A stretch of 43,274 nt of DNA from an uncultured Prevotellaceae bacterium (GTDB taxonomy: Bacteria > Bacteroidota > Bacteroidia > Bacteroidales > Bacteroidaceae): contig CAMNIN010000030.1 of the NCBI GenBank assembly GCA_946540735.1, forward strand, positions 1 to 43,274, given 5' to 3'. A program made the position numbers and the translations under genes. Position 1 is the first letter of the stretch; every line of letters begins with the position of its first letter. Below, one piece after another: positions 26,458 through 34,942 of the stretch. The notes under the pieces are model-generated. The model saw nothing but the letters and a program-made list of their open reading frames with translations. It was not told where the DNA came from and did not search any database.

Positions 26458-28053
26458 ATGAATATAAAGTTATTTTCCTCATTCGCTATTATGCTGTCAG
26501 CTATCTCGCTGACAGCATGCAGCGACGACGAGTTTGGCGCAGATGCGCCACGTGACTGGAACGGCACCTCCAACTTCTTTGCACCGACCGACGAGAATGG
26601 CTTCCAGACTTATTATACACCAGCCATCGGGCGTTGTGGTGACCCTATGCCATTTTTCGACCCTGTTCAGGGAGATTTCAAGGTGCTGTATTTGCAGGAG
26701 TATGATAATAACAACACCTATTGCTACCATCCTTTCTGGGGAGTGTCGACCAAAGATGGAGCTAATTATGAGTCTCTTGGTGAAGTGCTCTCTACAGGTA
26801 GAACCTCTTTGGAGCAAGATGCTGCCCTCGGAACAGGATGCTGTGTATATAATGAGAAAGACAAACTCTATTATATCTATTACACAGGGCATAATCCCAA
26901 TTGCCCCAATGTCGAGGCTGTGATGCGTGCCACCTCTCCTGACTTCAAAACCTGGACGAAAGACAATCTCTGGGTGCTCAAGGGGGATGATTATGGGTAT
27001 TCCACAGTGGATTTCCGCGACCCGCAGATCTTCCTGGCTGAAGACGGACTTTATCACATGGTTGTCTCAAGCAACTTGAAGTTCGCCGAGTTTATCAGTA
27101 GCGACTTGCAAAACTGGACTCATGCCGGACAATTCCCCATGATATGGGACCGCATGTTGGAGTGCCCTGATATCTTTAAGATGGGAAACTATTGGTACCT
27201 TGTCTATAGCGAGGGCTTCCGGGCCAGTTGGAGCAGGAAAGTGAAATATATGATGGCTACCTCTTATGAGGGACTCAAAGCCTGCTTCAATGATCCTGGA
27301 GCCAATTGGCCTAAAGACGGCCATGAGGGGGTACTCGACAGCCGTGCCTTCTATGCTGGCAAAACGGCTTCCAATGGAACCGACCGCTTCATCTGGGGCT
27401 GGTGTCCTTACCGCACCGGGGCAACCATCCACGAGAAGAACGTCAACGTGGGTGCCGGAGGCGAACCCAATTGGTCGGGGGCATTGGTCTGTCATAAGAT
27501 CATCCAGCATAGCGACGGAACCCTCACCTTGGGAGAAGTGCCTGCCATGGCTTCTAAATACAACCAGACGAAGGAGGTGAATGTGGTCGACTCCAAGGGT
27601 GCGCAAATCAATGGCGTGAATGGCACGCTCACAGGTGACAACGCCTACGTGCTCTACAACCGCCTGGGCAACCACAACCATATATCCATGACGGTGAAGA
27701 CCACAGGTAATACTGATAAGTTCGGGATCTCTTTGGTCCGCGGTTCCGACTCTCAACAGTATTACACAATGGTGGTCAACCCGGAAGGGGAAGATAACCG
27801 GAAAGTGAATTTCGAACAGGAAGGTCCTTCTGGAAAAGGTTTCGTCGAGGGTATTGATGGCTATGTGTTCAGAAGACCTGCAGACAACACTTACAACATC
27901 GACATCTATACCGATAACAGCGTCATGGTCATGTATATCAACGACGTATGTGCCTATACAAACCGTATTTATGGTATACAGAAAAATTGCTGGAGTATCA
28001 ATAGCTATGGCGGCACGGTGACAGTGAGTGACTTGAGTGTACAGTGCTATTAA
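26458..28053 (+). CDS. Surface GH32-like fructan hydrolase (divergent active site), lipoprotein
   Basis: This 531-residue lipoprotein (lipobox LTAC, Cys21, then SDDEF) has the five-bladed fold signs of glycoside hydrolase family 32. FRDP (Arg187-Asp188) is the transition-state stabiliser and ECPD (Glu235) the acid/base. In place of the usual WMNDPNG, the nucleophile region reads RCGDPMPFFDP, with Asp62 as the candidate nucleophile. A C-terminal beta-sandwich (about 345-531) follows, with HISMTVKTTGNTDKFGISLV. As a surface lipoprotein in the SusCD operon it probably cuts fructan (levan or inulin) into oligosaccharides for import, the role known for the endo-levanase of the B. thetaiotaomicron locus. 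Endo versus exo action cannot be read. Confidence 0.85.
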   Translation: MNIKLFSSFAIMLSAISLTACSDDEFGADAPRDWNGTSNFFAPTDENGFQTYYTPAIGRCGDPMPFFDPVQGDFKVLYLQEYDNNNTYCYHPFWGVSTKDGANYESLGEVLSTGRTSLEQDAALGTGCCVYNEKDKLYYIYYTGHNPNCPNVEAVMRATSPDFKTWTKDNLWVLKGDDYGYSTVDFRDPQIFLAEDGLYHMVVSSNLKFAEFISSDLQNWTHAGQFPMIWDRMLECPDIFKMGNYWYLVYSEGFRASWSRKVKYMMATSYEGLKACFNDPGANWPKDGHEGVLDSRAFYAGKTASNGTDRFIWGWCPYRTGATIHEKNVNVGAGGEPNWSGALVCHKIIQHSDGTLTLGEVPAMASKYNQTKEVNVVDSKGAQINGVNGTLTGDNAYVLYNRLGNHNHISMTVKTTGNTDKFGISLVRGSDSQQYYTMVVNPEGEDNRKVNFEQEGPSGKGFVEGIDGYVFRRPADNTYNIDIYTDNSVMVMYINDVCAYTNRIYGIQKNCWSINSYGGTVTVSDLSVQCY

Positions 28054-28065
28054 TCATTGTCAGGC

Positions 28066-28140
28066 CAAGTCCTCTTCATCTTGACTTGTGCTTTTACCTC
28101 CCTCTGTTTTCCTTTGAGATAGACAGGGGGAGGTGCTTTT
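28066..28140 (+). terminator. Terminator region after the susCD operon
   Basis: Two hairpins occur in tandem. The first pairs CAAGTC (28066-28071) with GACTTG (28083-28088) and is followed by TGCTTTT. The second is a 12-bp stem, 28096-28107 with 28123-28134, with one T-G pair and a short T run at 28137-28140. The second is the stronger. The 317-base gap between the two GH32 genes holds this terminator in its first part and the promoter region of the second gene in the rest. Confidence 0.65.
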
Positions 28141-28169
28141 GACGGGCTCACAATACCTAAAATTGTTTC

Positions 28170-28180
28170 ATGAACGATTT
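28170..28180 (+). promoter_or_regulatory. Copy of the candidate fructan operator half-site
   Basis: ATGAACGATTT is identical to the right arm of the palindrome before susC and lies 49 bases before the -7 element of the second GH32 gene. Downstream, ATTGTT and AACAAT (28205-28210 and 28215-28220) form an inverted repeat like the inner arms before susC. A near copy, TGATAAACGATTT, ends at 28370, directly before the ATG. Confidence 0.55.
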
Positions 28181-28204
28181 CTCTTATCATTTGAAACATG
28201 TTTT

Positions 28205-28236
28205 ATTGTTTTGTAACAATCATTGATGTAACTTTG
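28205..28236 (+). promoter_or_regulatory. Promoter of the second GH32 transcript
   Basis: TAACTTTG at 28229-28236 matches the -7 consensus, with ATTG (28205-28208) 20 bases upstream as a -33 box. The leader to the ATG at 28371 is about 130 bases and AT-rich, with no recognised riboswitch. Confidence 0.65.
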
Positions 28237-28370
28237 CCCTTGTAAAGACACAAACCGTACTGAGATAAACATATCGGCATATAGTTTTTTTAGTGATAAT
28301 AGTAAGGTGAAAGGTTGTGTTCGGGATAACAATTTGAAGAGATTAATAACTAAAAACTGATAAACGATTT

Positions 28371-30062
28371 ATGAGCACATTAAGGAAAGTAACAACCCTC
28401 ATGGCAGGCTTGATGATGGCACTCACAGTGAACGCTCAGGCTCCACAACTCCTTGGCGACAACCATGCCATGAAACGTGTGGAGGTGAACAGCCGCTATC
28501 TGCTGTTGCCTGTACAGGAGAAAGAAGAGAATGCGAATGTGCGGGTGGTGGTGAACAACCAGCAGTGCCAATCGCTCAATGTGAAACTGGCTGTCGACAA
28601 GGTGGACTATTTCGTGCCGCTGGATCTCAAACGTTTCGGAAGCAAGAACGTGCTGCTCGACATCACGTTTCATGGCGACAGGCGGGCCACAGGTGCCGTC
28701 AAGGATTTCATCTGCTGGCGTGAGATGAACCAGACCGATCAGTTTGATAGCACCAACAGGGAACACTTCCGTCCGCTCTATCACCATACTCCGACGTATG
28801 GATGGATGAACGACCCCAATGGCATGTTTTACAAGGATGGTGTCTGGCATCTCTACTATCAGTGGAATCCTTATGGCTCGCAATGGGAGAACATGACTTG
28901 GGGGCACTCCACCTCTCGTGATCTCATCCACTGGGAGACACAGCCCACAGCTATCGAGGCGGATGCGCTGGGAACGATTTTCAGCGGGTCGTGCGTGGTC
29001 GATAAGAAAAACGACCGTGTTGTGGCTTTCTATACCTCCGCTGGCCAGCACCAGACTCAATCGATGGCGGTTTCTAAGGATAATGGCATCCATTTCGAGA
29101 AGGTGTCTGACAATCCCATCCTGACCAGTAGCGAACCTGATTTCCGCGATCCGAAGGCTTTCTGGAATCCTGAGATCCAGGCCTGGAATCTTGTCCTGGC
29201 CGTCGGACAGGAGATGCGCATCTATTCTTCGAAGGATTTGAAGAACTGGAAGTATGAGAGTGCTTTCGGCAAGGGCTACGGCAATCACGACGGCGTGTGG
29301 GAATGCCCTGACTTGATGAAACTGCAGGTGCGTGGTACCGACCGGCAGAAATGGATGCTCATCTGCAATATCAATCCTGGCGGACCTTTCGGCGGCAGTG
29401 CCACACAATATTTCGTTGGCGATTTCGACGGACATACCTTCACTTGCGACCATAAGGATACCCGATGGATGGACTATGGCAAGGACCACTATGCCACAGT
29501 GACTTTCGATAATGCTCCTGACGGACGAAAGGTGGCTTTGGCTTGGATGTCGAACTGGCAGTACGCCAATCAAGTACCGACCAAACAATTCCGGTCTGCC
29601 AACAGCGTGCCCCGTGACCTCGACCTCTATGAGTATAAGGGGGAGATCTATTGCGGCGTGACACCTTCCAAAGAACTGCTTGCCGTGCGTGGTCAGAAAG
29701 TCAGCAAACCTACAGAGGCTTGTGAGATCGTGGTGGACGTAAAGAACACCATGACACTGACTCTCTCCAATAACAAGGGCGAACAAGTGATCCTGAAATA
29801 TGACGCTGCTGCCAAGCAGTTCTCCATGGACCGCACGAAGAGTGGCGACGTGAGTTTCAGCGAGGCTTTCCCTGCAGAGACCGTGGCTCCTGTTTATGGG
29901 AATATCCGACAACTCCGGATCTTCATCGACCGCTGCAGCATCGAGGTCCTGGACGCCGAGGGCCGCTTGGCCATGACCAATCTGGTGTTCCCGTCCGAGC
30001 CTTATAATAAACTTGTCGTGAAGGGCGGAAAGGCCTCTGTCTATCAATTGACTGGATTCTAA
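28371..30062 (+). CDS. GH32 fructan hydrolase (levanase/inulinase/invertase type), secreted
   Basis: This 563-residue enzyme has a signal peptide ending near NAQA (residue 23), not a lipobox, so it is probably periplasmic. A small N-terminal beta domain (about 25-125) precedes the canonical GH32 propeller. WMNDPNG gives nucleophile Asp148, FRDP gives Asp260 and ECPD gives acid/base Glu311. A C-terminal beta-sandwich ends with IRQLRIFIDRCSIEVLDAEG, a family hallmark. It should release fructose from the oligosaccharides brought in by SusCD. The gene has its own promoter and begins a second transcript with the permease (48-base gap) and fructokinase. A minus-strand open frame covering it is antisense noise. 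Confidence 0.95.
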   Translation: MSTLRKVTTLMAGLMMALTVNAQAPQLLGDNHAMKRVEVNSRYLLLPVQEKEENANVRVVVNNQQCQSLNVKLAVDKVDYFVPLDLKRFGSKNVLLDITFHGDRRATGAVKDFICWREMNQTDQFDSTNREHFRPLYHHTPTYGWMNDPNGMFYKDGVWHLYYQWNPYGSQWENMTWGHSTSRDLIHWETQPTAIEADALGTIFSGSCVVDKKNDRVVAFYTSAGQHQTQSMAVSKDNGIHFEKVSDNPILTSSEPDFRDPKAFWNPEIQAWNLVLAVGQEMRIYSSKDLKNWKYESAFGKGYGNHDGVWECPDLMKLQVRGTDRQKWMLICNINPGGPFGGSATQYFVGDFDGHTFTCDHKDTRWMDYGKDHYATVTFDNAPDGRKVALAWMSNWQYANQVPTKQFRSANSVPRDLDLYEYKGEIYCGVTPSKELLAVRGQKVSKPTEACEIVVDVKNTMTLTLSNNKGEQVILKYDAAAKQFSMDRTKSGDVSFSEAFPAETVAPVYGNIRQLRIFIDRCSIEVLDAEGRLAMTNLVFPSEPYNKLVVKGGKASVYQLTGF

Positions 30063-30110
30063 AATTACTGACTATCATTCACAAATCATCAATCTATTAA
30101 AGCTACTATC

Positions 30111-31271
30111 ATGAGCAAGCAAAATAAATCCATCTACCTTGTACCTGTGATGCTCTGCTTCTTCTGCATGGGTTTCGTCGACCTCGTGGGCATCGCTTCT
30201 AACTATGTGAAAGAAGACCTCGGACTTTCCGACTCCGTGGCCAATGTGTTCCCTTCGCTTGTGTTCTTCTGGTTCCTCATTTTCAGTGTGCCTACAGGGA
30301 TGCTGATGAACAAGATCGGAAGAAAAAAGACCGTGCTGCTCTCTCTTATCGTGACCGTCGTGTCGCTGTTCATCCCGCTTTTGGGCAACAGCTTCGGTCT
30401 GATGCTTGTCGCTTTCTCTCTCCTGGGTATCGGCAATGCCTTGATGCAGACCAGTATCAATCCTCTCGCCATGCTCATCATTGGCGACAAGAACCTGGCT
30501 TCCACGCTCACCTTCGGACAGTTTGTCAAGGCCATCGCCTCCTTCCTGGCTCCTTACCTCGCCATGTGGGGGGCCACGCAGGTGATTCCTTCGATGGGCT
30601 ACGATTGGCGTGTGCTCTTCTTGGTCTATTTCGTGGTGGGTGCCTTTGCCACGGTCCTGCTGTGGGTGACTCCCATCCAGGAAGAGATCAGCGGCGGACG
30701 CTCCTCTTCGTTCCTCGATTGTCTGCGACTTCTCGGTAAACCCATCGTATTGCTCTCATTCTTCGGCATCATGTGCCATGTGGGTATCGACGTGGGTACG
30801 AATACTACTGCTCCGAAGCTGCTCATGGAACGGGTGGGCATGACTCTCAATGAGGCTGCCTTCGCTACATCGCTCTATTTCATTTTCCGTACGATTGGAG
30901 CTCTGACAGGGTCGTTCTTCCTCCGCATCATGAAGACTCGCTATTTCTTCATCTGCAGCGTGATACTGATGGCTGTCAGCATGGCTCTGATGTTCTTCGG
31001 CGACTCCAAAGCCATGCTTTACACCGCTATCGCTCTCGTGGGCTATGGCAACTCCAACATTTTCTCTATGGCATTCAGCGAGGCTCTGCTGTCGGTTCCC
31101 GATAAGCAGAATGAGGTTTCCGGACTGATGATCATGGGACTCTTCGGTGGCACGGTGTTCCCACTCCTGATGGGATTTGCCAGCGATGCTGTCGGTCAGG
31201 CCGGTGCTGTGGCTGTGATGGCCATTGGTGTGATTTATCTCTTTACCTATATCCCGCAAGTGAAACACTAA
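30111..31271 (+). CDS. MFS inner-membrane sugar permease, probably fructose
   Basis: This 386-residue protein has about twelve membrane segments. It opens with YLVPVMLCFFCMGFVDLVGI, and the MFS loop motif appears as MLMNKIGRKKTVLLSL. LLGIGNALMQTSINPLAML and MAFSEALLSVPDKQNEVSGL are typical of the FucP/sugar branch. It sits between the periplasmic GH32 gene and the fructokinase gene, the position of the fructose permease in the B. thetaiotaomicron fructan locus (BT1758). Fructose:H+ symport is therefore the best inference. The fructokinase start follows 15 bases later. Confidence 0.88.
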   Translation: MSKQNKSIYLVPVMLCFFCMGFVDLVGIASNYVKEDLGLSDSVANVFPSLVFFWFLIFSVPTGMLMNKIGRKKTVLLSLIVTVVSLFIPLLGNSFGLMLVAFSLLGIGNALMQTSINPLAMLIIGDKNLASTLTFGQFVKAIASFLAPYLAMWGATQVIPSMGYDWRVLFLVYFVVGAFATVLLWVTPIQEEISGGRSSSFLDCLRLLGKPIVLLSFFGIMCHVGIDVGTNTTAPKLLMERVGMTLNEAAFATSLYFIFRTIGALTGSFFLRIMKTRYFFICSVILMAVSMALMFFGDSKAMLYTAIALVGYGNSNIFSMAFSEALLSVPDKQNEVSGLMIMGLFGGTVFPLLMGFASDAVGQAGAVAVMAIGVIYLFTYIPQVKH

Positions 31272-31286
31272 TCATTGAAAAACAAT

Positions 31287-32183
31287 ATGCAAGAAAAACG
31301 TTATGTAGTAGGACTCGGAGAAGTCCTCTGGGATGTACTTCCCGAAGGTAAGAAACTCGGTGGCGCACCTGCCAATTTCGCTTATCACGCCGGACAGTTC
31401 CTTGGTTCCGACAATACCATCGCTATCAGTGCGCTGGGGGAGGACCAACTGGCCGAAGAGACTCTCGACGCCTTGCGCGAGCATGGCCTGAACGACTTGT
31501 TACCACGTGTGCCTTATCCGACAGGTACGGTGCAGGTGCAACTCGACGAGGAGGGTATTCCTACCTATGATATCAAGAAAAATGTGGCATGGGATAACAT
31601 TCCCTTCGATGATGATATTCAGAGAATCGCTCGCAATTGTCGTGCTGTATGTTTCGGCTCGTTGGCTCAGCGCAGTGCGGTATCCCGTGCTACTATCCAG
31701 AAATTCCTCGACGAGACTCCCGCCGATTGCGTGAAGATTTTTGACATCAATCTCCGCCAGAATTTCTACTCCAAGGAGGTGATCCGTGAGTCGTTGCAGC
31801 GTTGTAATATCCTCAAAATCAACGATGAGGAGTTGGTGATCATCGGCCGTATGTTCGGCTATCCTGGCCTCGACATAGAGAACAAGTGCTGGTTGATTCT
31901 CGGCAAATACAATCTTGATATGCTGGTCCTGACTTGTGGCACTAATGGATCGTATGTCTTCACTCCAGGCCAGATGTCGTTCCAAGCTACTCCGAAAGTG
32001 GAGGTTGCCGACACCGTGGGGGCTGGCGATTCCTTCACAGGCTCGTTCTGTGCAGCTATCCTCAGTGGCAAACCAGTGGCCGAGGCCCATCAGTTGGCTG
32101 TGAAAGTCAGTGCTTACGTCTGCACTCAGAATGGTGCCATGCCCACGTTGACTCCCGAACTTCTTGACTCTGTTTCAAAGTAA
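31287..32183 (+). CDS. Fructokinase, PfkB/ribokinase family
   Basis: This 298-residue cytoplasmic kinase has the PfkB family motifs: N-terminal GEVLWDVLPEGKKLGGAPAN (the sugar-binding GG at 25-26) and the C-terminal DTVGAGDSFTGSFCAAIL, where Asp248 is the catalytic base. It should phosphorylate fructose taken up by the adjacent permease, delivering fructose 6-phosphate to glycolysis. The ATG at 31287 was chosen over an in-frame TTG at 31275. It is the last gene of the fructan locus and is followed by a strong terminator. Confidence 0.92.
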   Translation: MQEKRYVVGLGEVLWDVLPEGKKLGGAPANFAYHAGQFLGSDNTIAISALGEDQLAEETLDALREHGLNDLLPRVPYPTGTVQVQLDEEGIPTYDIKKNVAWDNIPFDDDIQRIARNCRAVCFGSLAQRSAVSRATIQKFLDETPADCVKIFDINLRQNFYSKEVIRESLQRCNILKINDEELVIIGRMFGYPGLDIENKCWLILGKYNLDMLVLTCGTNGSYVFTPGQMSFQATPKVEVADTVGAGDSFTGSFCAAILSGKPVAEAHQLAVKVSAYVCTQNGAMPTLTPELLDSVSK

Positions 32184-32214
32184 GTTAGCATAGTTATTTT
32201 TAGGTTTTTGTAGT

Positions 32215-32253
32215 AGGCCAAGTCGTGATGTGTCTGTCACGGCTTGGCCTTTT
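32215..32253 (+). terminator. Intrinsic terminator after the fructokinase gene
   Basis: A 14-bp stem (32215-32228 with 32237-32250, one T-G pair) encloses an eight-base loop and leads into TTTT (32250-32253). It closes the fructan locus. Confidence 0.85.
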
Positions 32254-32288
32254 GGGTAAAAAAACTTTGTCGTTTTATTCATTTTGAC

Positions 32289-32319
32289 TTGACAAACTGA
32301 AATATTTTGCCTACATTTG
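32289..32319 (+). promoter_or_regulatory. Promoter of the NupG-like permease gene
   Basis: TACATTTG (32312-32319) is a perfect -7 match. TTG at 32289-32291 lies 20 bases upstream as a partial -33 box. The leader to the ATG at 32361 is about 35 bases. Confidence 0.6.
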
Positions 32320-32360
32320 CATATCCTAAACAATCAAGAAGACAACAAAACCTTAAAAAT

Positions 32361-33608
32361 ATGAATCTGAAAGTACGTTTAGCACTGATGAACTTCCTGG
32401 AGTTCGCAGTATGGGGGGCCTATCTGACATCCATGGGAACCTATCTGGTCAACATCGGATTGGCCTCGCAAATCGGTTGGTTTTATGCTGTTCAAGGCAT
32501 TGTGTCGATCTTCATGCCTGCCATCATGGGCATCGTCGCCGACAGATGGGTGCCGGCACAAAGGCTTCTCGGATTGTGCCACCTGGCTGCTGCGGTATTC
32601 ATGTTTGCCGCTGCCTATTATGGCTTCTCGGCTGGTGAGAACACGCAGTTCGGCACTCTGTTCTTCCTCTACTCCCTGAGTGTGGCTTTCTTCATGCCTA
32701 CCATCGCTTTGGCCAATTCCGTGGCTTTCTCCGCTCTTACCAAGGCTGGCATGGACACGGTCAAGGATTTCCCGCCTATCCGTATTTTCGGTACCATCGG
32801 CTTCATCTGCACGATGTGGATCGTCGACCTGATGGGCTTCCAGGCCAACCAAAACCAGTTTGTCACCTCCGGATTGCTGAGTATCGTGCTCTTCCTTTAT
32901 ACCTTCACGCTTCCGCCATGTGAGGTGAACAGGGGCAAACAAGACACCAGCATTGCCGATGCGCTTGGATTGCGTGCTTTCGCTCTTTTCAAAAAACGCA
33001 CAATGGCCATTTTCTTCATCTTCTCGATGTTTTTGGGGGTTTGCCTCCAAATCACCAACGGATTCGCCAATCCGTTCATCACCAGTTTCGGAGCCATAGA
33101 GGAATACAAGCATACCTTCGGCGTGGAGCATGCCAACATCCTGATCTCGCTCTCTCAGATCAGTGAGACCTGTTGCATCCTCCTCATTCCGTTCTTCATG
33201 AAGAAATTCGGCATCAAGAACGTGATGCTCATTGCCATGCTGGCATGGGTCTTCAGATTCGGTCTCTTCGGTACGGGCAATCCAGGCAGTGGCGTGTGGA
33301 TGTTCATCATCTCCATGATTGTCTATGGTGTGGCTTTCGATTTCTTCAATATCTCAGGTGCTCTCTTTGTTGACAAGACCACCAGTGAGGATATCCGGTC
33401 GAGCGCACAGGGCTTGTTCATGCTGATGACCAACGGGCTTGGAGCTTCCATTGGTACGCTGACCGCCCAGGCTATCGTCAACCATTATACCGTCGATGGC
33501 GTTACGCAGTGGCAGACCTGCTGGTTTATCTTCGCCGGCTATGCCTTGGTTATTGCCGTGTTGTTTGCCTTGGTCTTCCGTCCTCGTAAAGAGGATGTCA
33601 TGGTGTAG
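32361..33608 (+). CDS. NupG-family MFS permease (nucleoside:H+ symporter-like)
   Basis: This 415-residue protein has about twelve membrane segments. The start, MNLKVRLALMNFLEFAVWGA, followed by YLTSMGTYL, is typical of the NupG/XapB nucleoside:proton symporter family. ADRWVPAQRLLGLCHLAAA matches the loop after helix 2, and FPPIRIFGTIGFICTMWIVD the middle of the protein. It sits after the fructan locus but behind a separate terminator and promoter, so a role in fructan use is not implied. Substrates may be nucleosides or other small sugars. The upstream in-frame extension from 32307 overlaps the promoter and was rejected. Confidence 0.85.
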   Translation: MNLKVRLALMNFLEFAVWGAYLTSMGTYLVNIGLASQIGWFYAVQGIVSIFMPAIMGIVADRWVPAQRLLGLCHLAAAVFMFAAAYYGFSAGENTQFGTLFFLYSLSVAFFMPTIALANSVAFSALTKAGMDTVKDFPPIRIFGTIGFICTMWIVDLMGFQANQNQFVTSGLLSIVLFLYTFTLPPCEVNRGKQDTSIADALGLRAFALFKKRTMAIFFIFSMFLGVCLQITNGFANPFITSFGAIEEYKHTFGVEHANILISLSQISETCCILLIPFFMKKFGIKNVMLIAMLAWVFRFGLFGTGNPGSGVWMFIISMIVYGVAFDFFNISGALFVDKTTSEDIRSSAQGLFMLMTNGLGASIGTLTAQAIVNHYTVDGVTQWQTCWFIFAGYALVIAVLFALVFRPRKEDVMV

Positions 33609-33647
33609 ACCGTGAGGTGTCATTTTTTCATTTGAGTCAAGGGTATC

Positions 33648-34205
33648 ATGGCTTTGGTCAGACTCTATTTCAAAAGTGTTTCCGAGATTTTCCACGCTGA
33701 GGATGTCGGACTGTTGGTGCTTGTCAATGAGGACAAGACCCGGCAACTTTCCGTGATCTGTGATGCAGCGATGAAATACCAGTTTGGCCTGAGGGTGACC
33801 AAGGCCAGCATCACTCCCCAGTTGCTCCCTGAGGTGCTATGGCAGGTGGTCAAGCGTAATCTTGACATGCGTTTCCAACTTGTCATCAATGACCTTATCG
33901 ACGGAAAGTACCGTTCGTTGCTGTATATGCCCGACATCCTGCAGGCTATCCCCATCCGTATCAGTGATGGGGTGCTGCTGGCTTATCTGGCTGATATCCC
34001 TATCTACATCGATGAACAGCTGCTCATGCGGCAGGGTGTGCCTTATGATCATTCCGAGACACGGGTGTCTGTTCCTGTCAACATCATCAGCAATGAGATG
34101 CTGAAGGAGGCTTTGGAGAGGGCGGTCAGCGAGGAAGACTACAAAAAAGCCTCGCAGATACGTGATGAATTGAAACGGAGGGGTGAGAAGGACAACAGGC
34201 CATGA
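33648..34205 (+). CDS. Bifunctional nuclease (BFN/DUF151) domain protein with UVR motif
   Basis: This 185-residue cytoplasmic protein has, at about 10-135, the BFN/DUF151 fold (VGLLVLVNEDKTRQLSVICD, then RYLLYMPD-like GKYRSLLYMPDILQAIPIRI and SDGVLLAYLADIPIYIDEQL). A C-terminal UvrB/UvrC-type helix pair (about 147-178, LKEALERAVSEEDYKKASQI RDEL) follows. BFN proteins have been linked to DNase/RNase activity in the founding plant proteins. The cellular role in Bacteroidetes is unclear. The UVR motif suggests protein-protein contact. It overlaps rsmE by four bases (ATGA), so the two are coupled. Confidence 0.87.
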   Translation: MALVRLYFKSVSEIFHAEDVGLLVLVNEDKTRQLSVICDAAMKYQFGLRVTKASITPQLLPEVLWQVVKRNLDMRFQLVINDLIDGKYRSLLYMPDILQAIPIRISDGVLLAYLADIPIYIDEQLLMRQGVPYDHSETRVSVPVNIISNEMLKEALERAVSEEDYKKASQIRDELKRRGEKDNRP

Positions 34206-34936
34206 AGGAAGCCAGGTATTTCTATGTGCCGCAGGCCGATGAGGTCAATCAGTTGCCTCAAGAGGAGGCCACTCATGCGCTGAGGGTGCTCAGACTCCAG
34301 CCAGGCGACGAGATTTTCCTGATCGACGGCGCGGGTGTCTTCCATTTGGCGAGGGTAACGGTGACTTCGTCAAAACAATGCCTTTATGAGGTGGTGAAAT
34401 CGATGCCCCAGTCGCGGGCATGGAAGGGAAGGATCCATCTCGCCATAGCTCCCACGAAGATGATGGACCGTGTGGAGTGGATGGTGGAGAAAGCTACGGA
34501 AGTGGGGTTCGACGAGCTCACTTTCCTCGATTGCCGCTTTTCTGAGCGTAGGGTGGTTAAAACCGAACGTGTGGAGAAAATCGTTGTCGCTGCCATGAAA
34601 CAGAGTCGTAAACCCTGGAAACCTGTGGTCAATGGCATGACTCCTTTCGCACAGTTCGTCTCGACTCCTCGTGATGGGCTGAAATTCATCGCGCATTGCT
34701 ATGAGGAAGTGCCCCGGATGGATTTGTTTGATATCCTCACGCAACCTTCATCTTCCACGACCGACACAGACGTGACGGTGATGATTGGTCCGGAGGGAGA
34801 CTTCTCGATTGATGAGGTGCGGCTTGCCATGGAGCATGGCTTTGTGCCTGTGTCGTTGGGTACCTCGCGCTTGCGCACTGAGACGGCTGGCCTGTCGGCC
34901 GTGATGATGGTTCAGTTGACATTGAGAAAACGATAA
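34202..34936 (+). CDS. rsmE: 16S rRNA (uracil-1498-N3)-methyltransferase
   Basis: This 244-residue SPOUT-class methyltransferase modifies U1498 of 16S rRNA with S-adenosylmethionine. An N-terminal PUA-like domain includes EATHALRVLRLQPGDEIFLI. The C-terminal trefoil-knot motifs are present: IAPTKMMDRVEWMVEKATEV, then MIGPEGDFSIDEVRLAMEHG and LGTSRLRTETAGLSAVMMV. Length and order match the family. It begins in an ATGA overlap with the BFN gene and is followed after six bases by a DUF4230 lipoprotein gene. Confidence 0.95.
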   Translation: MKEARYFYVPQADEVNQLPQEEATHALRVLRLQPGDEIFLIDGAGVFHLARVTVTSSKQCLYEVVKSMPQSRAWKGRIHLAIAPTKMMDRVEWMVEKATEVGFDELTFLDCRFSERRVVKTERVEKIVVAAMKQSRKPWKPVVNGMTPFAQFVSTPRDGLKFIAHCYEEVPRMDLFDILTQPSSSTTDTDVTVMIGPEGDFSIDEVRLAMEHGFVPVSLGTSRLRTETAGLSAVMMVQLTLRKR

Positions 34937-34942
34937 ATTGCG

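Noticed and set aside
28380..30047. 555-codon open frame on the minus strand
   Set aside because: It is exactly antisense to the GH32 gene with all its catalytic motifs, has no family-like sequence, and results from the codon bias of the real gene.
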